From contig CAIYBQ010000189.1 of NCBI GenBank assembly GCA_903924445.1, forward strand, positions 1 through 10,502: DNA of 10,502 bases, given 5' to 3'. The notes beneath the pieces were generated by a model. It searched no databases. It was not told the origin of the DNA and saw nothing but the letters and a program-made list of their open reading frames with translations. Below, in pieces: positions 1-6,513 of the stretch; within the stretch, counting starts at the first letter, position 1, and the number at the start of each line of letters is the position of its first letter. The stretch is from an uncultured Armatimonadota bacterium (GTDB taxonomy: Bacteria > Armatimonadota > Armatimonadia > Armatimonadales > Armatimonadaceae). The position numbers and the translations under genes are program-made.

Positions 1-333
1 CCCAGCTTTTTCATCGAGGTCCGCCAACCGTGCAGCTAGGACATCGTAATCGCTCTGCACATCGAATTCACCGCGTACATAAAAGCACTGGCTAGCAAAG
101 TCCTGCCACTTGGACATTTCAGCCTTGGGAGCAAACTGCTGCATGTGCGCCAAAAGGTCAGCACGGAAAGATGCATCATCCTTGTCACGACGCCCATACG
201 CGACCACTTGGAAACCAGCTGGAAGATGGCCATCACAGTGAAGCGCATAGAGTGCGGGGGTCAGTTTCCGGCGCGTAAGGTCGCCAGTCGCACCGAACAG
301 AACAAGGACACAGGGATCGAGTTGAGTAGACAT
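1..333 (-). CDS. zwf: Glucose-6-phosphate 1-dehydrogenase, N-terminal part (runs off left edge)
   Basis: This is the first 111 codons of an open frame that begins with ATG at 333 and is still open at base 1. Residues 9-27 contain the NADP-binding and family signature LFGATGDLTRRKLTPALY, followed by a second strand ending VAYGRRD. Both match the Rossmann fold start of glucose-6-phosphate dehydrogenase, where GASGDLTxRKLxPALY is near-invariant. The enzyme oxidises glucose 6-phosphate to 6-phosphogluconolactone in the cytosol, the entry step of the oxidative pentose phosphate pathway. Family members are usually about 480-510 residues, so roughly a fifth of the gene is present. No clear Shine-Dalgarno sequence lies before the ATG. 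The gene is divergent from the Tricorn-like protease, and an inverted repeat sits about 24 bases upstream. There is no in-frame stop, so nothing suggests a pseudogene. Confidence 0.93.
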   Translation of the reverse strand, partial: MSTQLDPCVLVLFGATGDLTRRKLTPALYALHCDGHLPAGFQVVAYGRRDKDDASFRADLLAHMQQFAPKAEMSKWQDFASQCFYVRGEFDVQSDYDVLAARLADLDEKAG

Positions 334-356
334 AGTAATAGCTATCGGGCACCGGA

Positions 357-372
357 TGTGACCATAGTCATA
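357..372. promoter_or_regulatory. CRP/FNR-like palindrome upstream of zwf
   Basis: The sequence TGTGACCATAGTCATA has the form TGTGA-N6-TCAtA, one base from the TGTGA-N6-TCACA pattern bound by CRP/FNR-family regulators. Its core TGAC-N4-GTCA is a perfect inverted repeat. It ends 39 bases and begins 24 bases upstream of the zwf ATG, a position that suits a repressor or a promoter-overlapping operator. On the zwf strand a TATGGT hexamer inside it could serve as a -10, with TTGCTT 16 bases further up, but that match is weak. Sites of this type arise by chance, so the assignment is tentative. Confidence 0.3.
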
Positions 373-512
373 TTACAGCCTCAAGCAAGTCCGCCTCTTG
401 AATGCTGAACAACGCCTATCTCTTAAAAGCAGATTGTACAAACACACGTATGAATTACCTTCGTACAAACGCATGGCGGTCAGTTAGGCCTGAAACAGCA
501 ACTAATCATCAA

Positions 513-540
513 TTGCACGGTGAATATGACGCACTATTGT
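513..540 (+). promoter_or_regulatory. Possible sigma70-like promoter for the Tricorn-like protease
   Basis: TTGCAC (513-518) and TATTGT (535-540) are separated by 16 bases and lie just upstream of the ATG at 562. They match the -35 and -10 consensus at 3 and 4 of 6 positions. If used, the leader would be only about 15 bases long and has no evident Shine-Dalgarno sequence. The rest of 334-561 is the divergent zwf/protease spacer and contains no credible gene. Confidence 0.25.
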
Positions 541-561
541 TCACCACGGTAGACTTTGAAA

Positions 562-3500
562 ATGAAGACGCTTGCTGCTATCACTGCACTCGGCATCGCC
601 GCCGTTCCATCGTTTGCTTACGCACAGGATGTCACTATCCACGGTGCGCAGGCCCCCACACTGTCGCCGGATGGCAAGCGCGTTGCGTTCAGCTGGCGCG
701 GGGATGTTTACATCGCGGCATCAACGGGCGGAACCGCATCCCCTCTCACTGCTCATGCCGAATTTGATGGCAATCCTGTGTTCTCCCCAGACGGAAAGTG
801 GATTGCTTTTTCATCCAATCGTAATGGTAACAGCGACATATTCATCGTCCCGAGCACGGGTGGCACCCCGCGCCGGATCACAAAGTCGCCAGCATCCGAG
901 GTTCCAACGGACTGGACACCGGATGGCAAATCCATTTACTTCTCAGCAAACCGGGAATCCAGTGTCCCGGGCATTTACACCGTCAATGTAGATTCACTCA
1001 AAGTTCAGCGCATTGTCGAAGACTTTAAGCGTATCGGCGGCGCGGCTCCAGTGGCTGGAGGTAAGCAGATTGTCTACACACGCGATGGCTTCCCGTGGAC
1101 TCGCCCGCGCTACCGCGGTTCTGCAGCAAGCCAGCTCTGGCGCTTTGACATCGCCTCAAAGAAGCGCACCGCCATCACAAGTGGTGAACAGCAATATCTT
1201 TGGCCAAGACCAACACCAGATGGCAAATCGATTATTTGCGTAACGACCGGTGAGGAGACGCCAAATGCACAGTGGTTTGGCAAGGCGCCTCTCAAGTGGA
1301 CAGACAATGCCGACAAGACGCCAAATGTCTGGAGCATCCCGATGGATGGCGGAAAGGCACAGCGTCTGACATCGCTTACGGGCGGCAGTGTTCGATATCC
1401 ATCGCTTGCTGCAAAAACAGGCGATATTGTCTTTGCACACGGAGCAGATATCTACATTCGTCCAGCCACGGGCGGAGAGCCAAAGAAGCTCGTCCTGATT
1501 GCTGGCACAGCCGATGACAAAGTTAACCCCATCAGCCGCTGGTCCATCAGCAACAACCAGGTTTCGGAACAAGAGCCAAGCCCGGATGGCAAACAGGTCG
1601 CCTTCCTCGTCAATAACGACATCTGGGTAGCGCCGATCGACAAGGGCAAGGGTCGGAATGTCGACCTGGCTGAGCGGATTACAGATTGGATTGGGTACGA
1701 CCGTGACTTTGTCTGGACACCCGATGGCAAACAGATTCTGTTTGTGTCCGACCGGGATGGTAATGACAAGCTGTATTCCGTTGATGTCGCATCCAAGCGT
1801 GTAACGCCGCTCTGGAAGAAGCCAGAGGCGGTTTCCGCACCAAAGTTGACCCCGGATGGCAAGCGCGTGAGCTTCTGGGTGGGCGGTTCCCGTGATGTTG
1901 CGGGGCTTTACACCGCTCTCCTCGATGGAACCGATACCAAAAAGGTGGCCGCTGTTCCTAGTGCACACCAGGGATTCTCAAGTTTCTCCCCCGATGGCCG
2001 CTTTGTAGCCTTTTCCAGAGAATCAACTATCACAGGCAATCCAGATATCTACATTGCCCCTCTTGATGCAAGCAAGCCAGCAGAAAACGTGACCCGCCTC
2101 GCGAGTTTCCACGGCCAAATGGCATGGTCTCCAGATGGCCGCTTCCTCTTGTTCTCCAGCAACCGTGATGGCGATGGCCTTTACGCGCTCCCGCTTCAGC
2201 CGGTTGATGTCCGCGCCGACGATGGTGAAACGACTCTTGGCAAGCTCGATAATGTGAAAATCGAAATCGACTTCACGGACATTCAGACACGTATTCGCCA
2301 AATCGTGCCCGGTTCAGCATCAGATATCACCGTCCTCAAGGATGGAAGGGTCCTGTTTATCGGCAACGGCGATGTAACCGCGTGTGCCTTCGATGGCAAG
2401 AACGTCACCAAGATCACAGGTGGCGGTGGCACCGCGATGTTGCGACTGGCTGCGGATGAAAAGTCGGCAACCTACCTCCGCGGTGGACAGATCTTTGCCA
2501 TCAAGGGAATCGCACCGGGTACGCCGCAACCGTTGGTTACGTTCACCGCAAGTGGTGAAACTGACATCAATCAGCTCCGTGCTGTTGCATTCACGCAGTT
2601 CTGGCGCTCGTACCAAACCCGTTTCTATGATCCAAACTTCCACGGCCGTGACTGGGTTGCATTACGGGATGCGTACCGGCCATTCCTTAGCGGTGTTGGT
2701 ACACGGGAAGAGTTTGCAACCGTCCTCAACATGTTGGCGGGAGAGCTTGAAGCAAGCCATGCCGAAGTCGGCCCGGCGGCATCACCTATCGCCAGCACAG
2801 GCGTCAAGCATCTTGGTGTGACCTTTGATGAGGCCTACGATGGTCCCGGCATCAAGATTCGTACTGTGCCTCCGCGTACACCGGGAAGCTATGCGAAGAC
2901 AAAGCTGAGCCCAGGTGAGTTCATCGTAGCCATCGATGGCAAAGATTGCAGCGTTGATGAAAACCTATGGGACCTTCTCCAGGACCGCGGCGACCGTGAT
3001 GTCACCCTCCTCGTGAATAGCAAGCCAGTGCGAGATGGTGCGCGCACGGTTACGTTCCGTCCACTCTCGATGGGTGAATGGAGCAACATCAACTACCGTA
3101 ACCGAACGGATGCCCGCCGCAAGCAGGTTGAATCGGCAAGCGGTGGTCGAATAGGTTATGTCCACATCGCTGGTATGGGCGGGGATAACCAAAACACATT
3201 TGAGAAGGAATTCTTCAGCTGGGCTGAGGGCAAGGACGCGATGGTCATCGATGTCCGTGAAAACGGCGGAGGCAACATCGGGGACCGCCTTATCAGCTGG
3301 CTTGGAAACAAACCCTACAGCACGTATGTGCCTCGGGATGGCGATCCAAAGTCTGGTCCTCCGGATTGGGCGGCGCGCACATTCCCGAAGATTCCAATCG
3401 TCGTGCTCATGGGTGAGAACTCATTCTCAAATGCGGAAATGTTCCCCTATGGCATGCGGGCAACCGGACTTGCGACGCTCATTGGCAAACCGACTCCAGG

Positions 3501-3714
3501 CTACGTGATTTGGACGTGGGGTTTGCCTCTGATCGATGGCACCAGTGCCCGTATGCCAGGGGCTGGAACGTACCGTAAGGATGGCAGCCCGATGGAAAAC
3601 TTAGGCGAAAAGCCAGACATCGATGTCGAATGGCCGGCGGAAGATTACCTCGCGGGTCGCGACCCGCAGCTAGAGAGAGCCATCAAAGAGCTCTTGGCAA
3701 AGTCCGGCAAGTAA
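562..3714 (+). CDS. Exported Tricorn-like S41 serine protease (PD40 repeats, C1, PDZ, S41)
   Basis: This 1050-residue protein resembles archaeal Tricorn protease (about 1070 residues) and its bacterial relatives. The ATG at 562 is preferred over a TTG two codons earlier because it begins a clean signal peptide (MKTLAAITALGIAAVPSFAYA, cleavage predicted after AYA at 19-21), so the protein is probably exported. Residues of about 30-560 hold nine PD40 beta-propeller repeats with the core S/T-PDG-K/R, near 665, 785, 917, 1214, 1580, 1718, 1850, 1988 and 2129. A Tricorn C1 segment with the typical FYDPNFHGRDW motif leads to Ser732-His733, the charge-relay pair SH. A PDZ domain covers about 750-840. 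The S41 domain has ENGGGN (900-905), the probable nucleophile Ser956 in NSFSNAE, and Glu1012 in MENLGEKPDI. The expected catalytic tetrad (Ser, His, Ser, Glu) is therefore complete. Asn follows the nucleophile where archaeal Tricorn has Asp. It is likely a peptidase that trims oligopeptides; substrates are unknown. It appears monocistronic. Confidence 0.93.
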   Translation: MKTLAAITALGIAAVPSFAYAQDVTIHGAQAPTLSPDGKRVAFSWRGDVYIAASTGGTASPLTAHAEFDGNPVFSPDGKWIAFSSNRNGNSDIFIVPSTGGTPRRITKSPASEVPTDWTPDGKSIYFSANRESSVPGIYTVNVDSLKVQRIVEDFKRIGGAAPVAGGKQIVYTRDGFPWTRPRYRGSAASQLWRFDIASKKRTAITSGEQQYLWPRPTPDGKSIICVTTGEETPNAQWFGKAPLKWTDNADKTPNVWSIPMDGGKAQRLTSLTGGSVRYPSLAAKTGDIVFAHGADIYIRPATGGEPKKLVLIAGTADDKVNPISRWSISNNQVSEQEPSPDGKQVAFLVNNDIWVAPIDKGKGRNVDLAERITDWIGYDRDFVWTPDGKQILFVSDRDGNDKLYSVDVASKRVTPLWKKPEAVSAPKLTPDGKRVSFWVGGSRDVAGLYTALLDGTDTKKVAAVPSAHQGFSSFSPDGRFVAFSRESTITGNPDIYIAPLDASKPAENVTRLASFHGQMAWSPDGRFLLFSSNRDGDGLYALPLQPVDVRADDGETTLGKLDNVKIEIDFTDIQTRIRQIVPGSASDITVLKDGRVLFIGNGDVTACAFDGKNVTKITGGGGTAMLRLAADEKSATYLRGGQIFAIKGIAPGTPQPLVTFTASGETDINQLRAVAFTQFWRSYQTRFYDPNFHGRDWVALRDAYRPFLSGVGTREEFATVLNMLAGELEASHAEVGPAASPIASTGVKHLGVTFDEAYDGPGIKIRTVPPRTPGSYAKTKLSPGEFIVAIDGKDCSVDENLWDLLQDRGDRDVTLLVNSKPVRDGARTVTFRPLSMGEWSNINYRNRTDARRKQVESASGGRIGYVHIAGMGGDNQNTFEKEFFSWAEGKDAMVIDVRENGGGNIGDRLISWLGNKPYSTYVPRDGDPKSGPPDWAARTFPKIPIVVLMGENSFSNAEMFPYGMRATGLATLIGKPTPGYVIWTWGLPLIDGTSARMPGAGTYRKDGSPMENLGEKPDIDVEWPAEDYLAGRDPQLERAIKELLAKSGK

Positions 3715-3720
3715 ACAAAG

Positions 3721-3760
3721 AAGCCCTCGCTGGATGACAGTTCCAGAGGGGGCTTTTTTA
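3721..3760 (+). terminator. Rho-independent terminator, probably bidirectional
   Basis: AGCCCTCGCTGGA pairs with TCCAGAGGGGGCT (13 positions, one internal mismatch and a G-T pair) around a short loop. It is followed by six T residues on the plus strand, seven bases after the protease stop codon. Read on the minus strand, the same stem is followed by TCTTTGTTT, so it may also stop transcripts from the convergent CNNM/CBS operon that ends at 3836. Confidence 0.88.
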
Positions 3761-3827
3761 TAAGTGAGAGTGGTCCCCGACGCTGACAGATTATACGAAT
3801 ACGAGCACTGCTTGTCGTAGGAAAACT

Positions 3828-3843
3828 CGAACTAGTTAGTTCG
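3828..3843 (-). other. Short stem-loop spanning the stop codon of the CNNM/CBS gene
   Basis: CGAACT and AGTTCG form a perfect six-base stem around a four-base loop. The TAA stop of the minus-strand gene (3838-3836) lies in the loop and stem boundary. On the minus strand it is followed by AGTTTTCC, a weak T-rich stretch. It could be a minor terminator or a 3'-end stabilising hairpin, but the stem is short and could be chance. Confidence 0.3.
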
Positions 3844-5155
3844 CAACAGGCTCCACACGTAGCGTTGTTGTCCGTCCGGATGTTGCCATGATGATGATTC
3901 GGATTCCATCAATGTCGACGGAGTCCCCAGGAAGAAGCTCGCGTCCGATGGCCCCAAAGACATAGCCACCAACCGTGTTGTAGTCATCATCCGGGAGGGA
4001 CACAGAAAACCGTTCATTGAAGAGCTCAATCGGCATCCGGCCATCCAAGATAGTCTTCCCGGATTCATCTACATCAAATGCCGGCTCATCGACATCATGT
4101 TCATCCCGGATATCCCCCACGATCTCTTCGAGTAAGTCTTCGATGGTGACGATGCCTTCGGTACCTGCAAACTCATCCTGGACGATGGCAATCTGTTGCT
4201 GGTTGCGTCGCATGCTCGTCAGGAGCTCTGGAACCGGGTTGGACTCAAGCACAAAGACGGCGGGCCGCAGGATACGTCGGAGATGAAAGTCCGGTACGTA
4301 CCGCTCGGCTTCGACATGCTGAGCGAGGATTTTTAGCAAATCCTTTGCGTGGAGAATGCCAACAACGTTGTCGATGGTGCCATCATAGACCGGTATACGT
4401 GTGTGGCCGCTTCCAACGATGGCCGTAAGCGCATCCGAGAGGCTGGCCGTAACTGGAATCGCACTGACATCCGTCCGGGGAGTCATCACAGCGCGGGCAT
4501 CGTGCTCCGAGAGCATGAAGACCCGGGTAATGATTGCCGCTTCAGCATCATCTATTTCGCCGGTCTTGCCAGTTTCACCAACAATTTGTTCGAGCTCATC
4601 CCGGGTGATGAACGGCGGTTCATATCGCGCGACGATGCCGAGTGGCTTTGTCAAAACACCTGCGGCCCAAAGTGCGATGCCTGACAGAACGACATAGATA
4701 TTCGATGACAACAGAATAAAGGGTGCCATCCGGATGGACCAGTTTGTTGGCGATGAAAGCGCGATTGCCTTTGGAACAAGGCCGGAAAGGACGAGGTTGA
4801 GAAACGCGGTTAGCATCACAGAAGCGACAACGTAGAGCACACGTGCTTGAAATGATGGCTTCCCAGGCGCCATCAGATCAGCCAATTCCAATCCAGCAAT
4901 GGCCGCAAGCGATGCGGATGAAAATGCAAACAGTGAGAGGCCAACTTGTGCGGCGGCGACGTGCTTAGCGGGCTCGCTTATGAGTTTCTTGACGAGAAAC
5001 GCCCTTCGCTTACCTTCATTGATGAGCTGCTCAATCCGGGATGCCCGTACGGTGATGAGCGCGGTGTCACCTAATGTGTAGCATCCACCGAGGATAAGCG
5101 ATGCAGCGATGCCGCCGCCTAACCAGAAAATCTGTTGGACCGACTCATCTAACAC
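3836..5155 (-). CDS. CNNM-type membrane protein with CBS pair and CorC/HlyC domain
   Basis: This 439-residue protein belongs to the CNNM/CorC family, whose members are Mg2+ or Co2+ transporters or efflux regulators, often annotated as hemolysin C-like. The GTG at 5155 is chosen because AAGGAG lies nine bases upstream (5170-5165); an upstream ATG at 5227 would add 24 unlikely residues inside the preceding gene. An N-terminal DUF21/CNNM domain has hydrophobic segments near residues 9-30, 70-90, 105-130 and 145-170. A CBS pair starts at MTPRTDV (224-230) and continues through HTRIPVYDG, VVGILHAKDLL and GTEGIVTIEDLLEEIVGDI. The C-terminal CorC/HlyC domain contains LPDDDYNTVGGYVFG and runs almost to the end. 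The start overlaps the dgkA-pap2 stop by 11 bases, which suggests translational coupling. The DUF21 motifs are unusual: GDTAL stands where a Glu (ETAL) is common, and SGLVPK (124-129) where GELVPK is common. Which ion it handles is not known. Confidence 0.9.
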   Translation of the reverse strand: MLDESVQQIFWLGGGIAASLILGGCYTLGDTALITVRASRIEQLINEGKRRAFLVKKLISEPAKHVAAAQVGLSLFAFSSASLAAIAGLELADLMAPGKPSFQARVLYVVASVMLTAFLNLVLSGLVPKAIALSSPTNWSIRMAPFILLSSNIYVVLSGIALWAAGVLTKPLGIVARYEPPFITRDELEQIVGETGKTGEIDDAEAAIITRVFMLSEHDARAVMTPRTDVSAIPVTASLSDALTAIVGSGHTRIPVYDGTIDNVVGILHAKDLLKILAQHVEAERYVPDFHLRRILRPAVFVLESNPVPELLTSMRRNQQQIAIVQDEFAGTEGIVTIEDLLEEIVGDIRDEHDVDEPAFDVDESGKTILDGRMPIELFNERFSVSLPDDDYNTVGGYVFGAIGRELLPGDSVDIDGIRIIIMATSGRTTTLRVEPVAN

Positions 5156-5987
5156 GTGTAAGAACTCCTTGCCATAGCACTTCGATCCAATCGAGGCGCG
5201 TCCCCAGCCATTTTGGGGCACCAACAATCAATACTCCGATAATCGTCGCGACAACCCCACCGATTGCAACTTCACGAATCGAATGAATCTGTCCTTCAAC
5301 GCGGCTCTGAGCAACCAGTGCGGCGAGTGCATAGGATCCAGCGATAATCCAGATGTCGGGAAATGAGACAGCGATCACGGTTGCCACAAAAAATGCTGTT
5401 GCAGCATGCCCGGAGATGGCCCCGCCTTGCATCACACTTCCTCTGCCGGCAAGCGTTTTTCCTACAAGCACGATGACCATCAAGACCAGATACCCGCCAA
5501 GGACGACTGGAAAAGTTGTTGGAAAGACCATCCGGCGTTGCATCACATCGATGTTCAATGCACCCAGAAAGATAATCGAGCCAATCACTGCAGCAGCGGT
5601 AGCGGTCACAAGGACCGCACCAGCGGCAAGGTCTTTTACATATTTCGCAGCTGGATGATAGCGATCCGTGATCATGTCAACGGTGGCTTCAATCGCCGTG
5701 TTCATCATTTCGGCAAACAGAACGCTTGAAAAGCACACAACAAGAGCAATCATTTCTAGGCGTGGAATCCGCAGAATGAGAGCTCCAAGAAAGAGGACTA
5801 GAAAGGCGGCGACGTGGAAGCGTATGTTGCGCTGTGTCCGGAACGCATGCCCAAGGCCTTCGACGGCATGGCGGAAGCTCTCACGCGGGTGCTTGGGTCT
5901 CCAGACACTTGCCCGGAGGTTACGTCTGGCAGACTCTGCCAGCTTGTCATGAGGAACCGGATCATGCCTAGGCATTGTCATCCCCAT
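5145..5987 (-). CDS. DgkA-type lipid kinase fused to a PAP2 phosphatase
   Basis: A 280-residue membrane protein with two enzyme domains. Residues of about 38-150 are a prokaryotic diacylglycerol/undecaprenol kinase with three membrane spans and the signature EMMNTAIEATVD (93-104), which carries the conserved Glu and Asn of the ExxNTAIE active site. Residues of about 160-260 are a PAP2 domain: K-T-L-A-G-R, then ISGH (191-194) in place of the usual PSGH, then SRVEGQIHSIRE (228-239), which keeps Arg229 and catalytic His235. By homology it phosphorylates a lipid alcohol such as undecaprenol, and the second domain removes phosphate from a lipid phosphate, so it may serve carrier-lipid recycling for the envelope. 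Lipid specificity cannot be read from sequence. Starts at ATG 5987, 5981 or 5975 are all possible; GGGGA five bases before 5975 slightly favours the shortest. It overlaps the ybeY stop by up to 20 bases and the downstream CNNM/CBS start by 11. Confidence 0.9.
   Translation of the reverse strand: MGMTMPRHDPVPHDKLAESARRNLRASVWRPKHPRESFRHAVEGLGHAFRTQRNIRFHVAAFLVLFLGALILRIPRLEMIALVVCFSSVLFAEMMNTAIEATVDMITDRYHPAAKYVKDLAAGAVLVTATAAAVIGSIIFLGALNIDVMQRRMVFPTTFPVVLGGYLVLMVIVLVGKTLAGRGSVMQGGAISGHAATAFFVATVIAVSFPDIWIIAGSYALAALVAQSRVEGQIHSIREVAIGGVVATIIGVLIVGAPKWLGTRLDWIEVLWQGVLTRVR
5165..5170 (-). promoter_or_regulatory. Ribosome binding site deciding the GTG start of the CNNM/CBS gene
   Basis: AAGGAG on the minus strand, nine bases before the GTG at 5155 and wholly inside the end of the upstream dgkA-pap2 frame. 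It supports re-initiation at the 11-base overlap and the shorter 439-residue product. Confidence 0.8.
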
Positions 5988-6477
5988 TCAATGTAAGTGG
6001 CTTCCCCACCGCAAAGCGCTCAAGGGAACGCATATGTGCTGCATCTTCATCTTCATCGTCATCATGACCCAGAAGGTGCAGGAAACCATGGACGGCCAGG
6101 AGGCAAACTTCATCTGACAGGTTCCACATCCGGGTTGCAGCCTGACGACTAGCGGTATCGAGTGAGATAGCGATATCACCGAGTATTGGCTCGAGCGGCT
6201 CATCGACATTGACTGCAGGCCACGAAAGGACATCCGTGGCGCTATCCTTGCCTCGCCACGTCTTGTTTAGGTCCTGAATGCCAGCATCCGTGGTCAGCGC
6301 AATTGTAACCTCGGCATCATCGAAAAAATCCTCCGATGGCAAGAGCGTTCTTTGTTCAGGAAAAAGAAACGAAGCAGTGGTCACAAGGTTGAGTGCAGCG
6401 ATAATGCTTTGCCGAGTATCTGCATCAAGGGCAGCTGGGTTGGAGAAATCAATGGTCATCGTTGCACCCATAGGCAT
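5968..6477 (-). CDS. ybeY: Endoribonuclease YbeY (rRNA maturation factor)
   Basis: A 169-residue YbeY/UPF0054 protein (family usually 150-180). YbeY is a metal-dependent single-strand endoribonuclease acting in 16S rRNA 3'-end maturation and 70S quality control. The middle has LNKTWRGKDSATDVLSWP, matching the conserved LN..YRgKd.pTDVLSFP segment with its key Arg. The metal site reads HGFLHLLGHDDDED, with His130 and His134 at the first two ligand positions. The family third ligand, ten residues after the first His, is His in Escherichia coli (YDH) but Asp140 here, with His at position 138 instead. ATG at 6477 is used; a second ATG at 6459 (MTIDF) is equally plausible, as neither has a strong Shine-Dalgarno sequence. 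It lies 36 bases downstream of pgpH and its stop overlaps the start of dgkA-pap2, a common arrangement in Gram-positive-type genomes. Confidence 0.93.
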   Translation of the reverse strand: MPMGATMTIDFSNPAALDADTRQSIIAALNLVTTASFLFPEQRTLLPSEDFFDDAEVTIALTTDAGIQDLNKTWRGKDSATDVLSWPAVNVDEPLEPILGDIAISLDTASRQAATRMWNLSDEVCLLAVHGFLHLLGHDDDEDEDAAHMRSLERFAVGKPLTLNGDDNA

Positions 6478-6513
6478 TGGATGCGTACTTGAAAACGAGT
6501 TTGTTTATCAGAG

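Noticed and set aside
402..767. A plus-strand frame across the zwf/protease spacer
   Set aside because: Most of it overlaps the start of the protease gene in another frame, and it has a Cys/His/Arg-rich non-protein-like composition.
1156..1968. A 270-residue minus-strand open frame inside the protease gene
   Set aside because: It is antisense to the repeated PD40 region, has no ribosome binding site, and its product resembles no protein family. The plus-strand frame has complete domain motifs.
665..2150. Repeated CCxGATGGCAAR units that look like a DNA repeat array
   Set aside because: They encode the S/T-PDG-K cores of the PD40 propeller blades at irregular spacing, so they reflect protein repeats and not a CRISPR or DNA tandem array.
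2384..2821. A 145-residue plus-strand open frame inside the protease gene
   Set aside because: It is an out-of-frame shadow of the S41 protease gene, with an Arg/Ser-rich composition typical of shifted frames.
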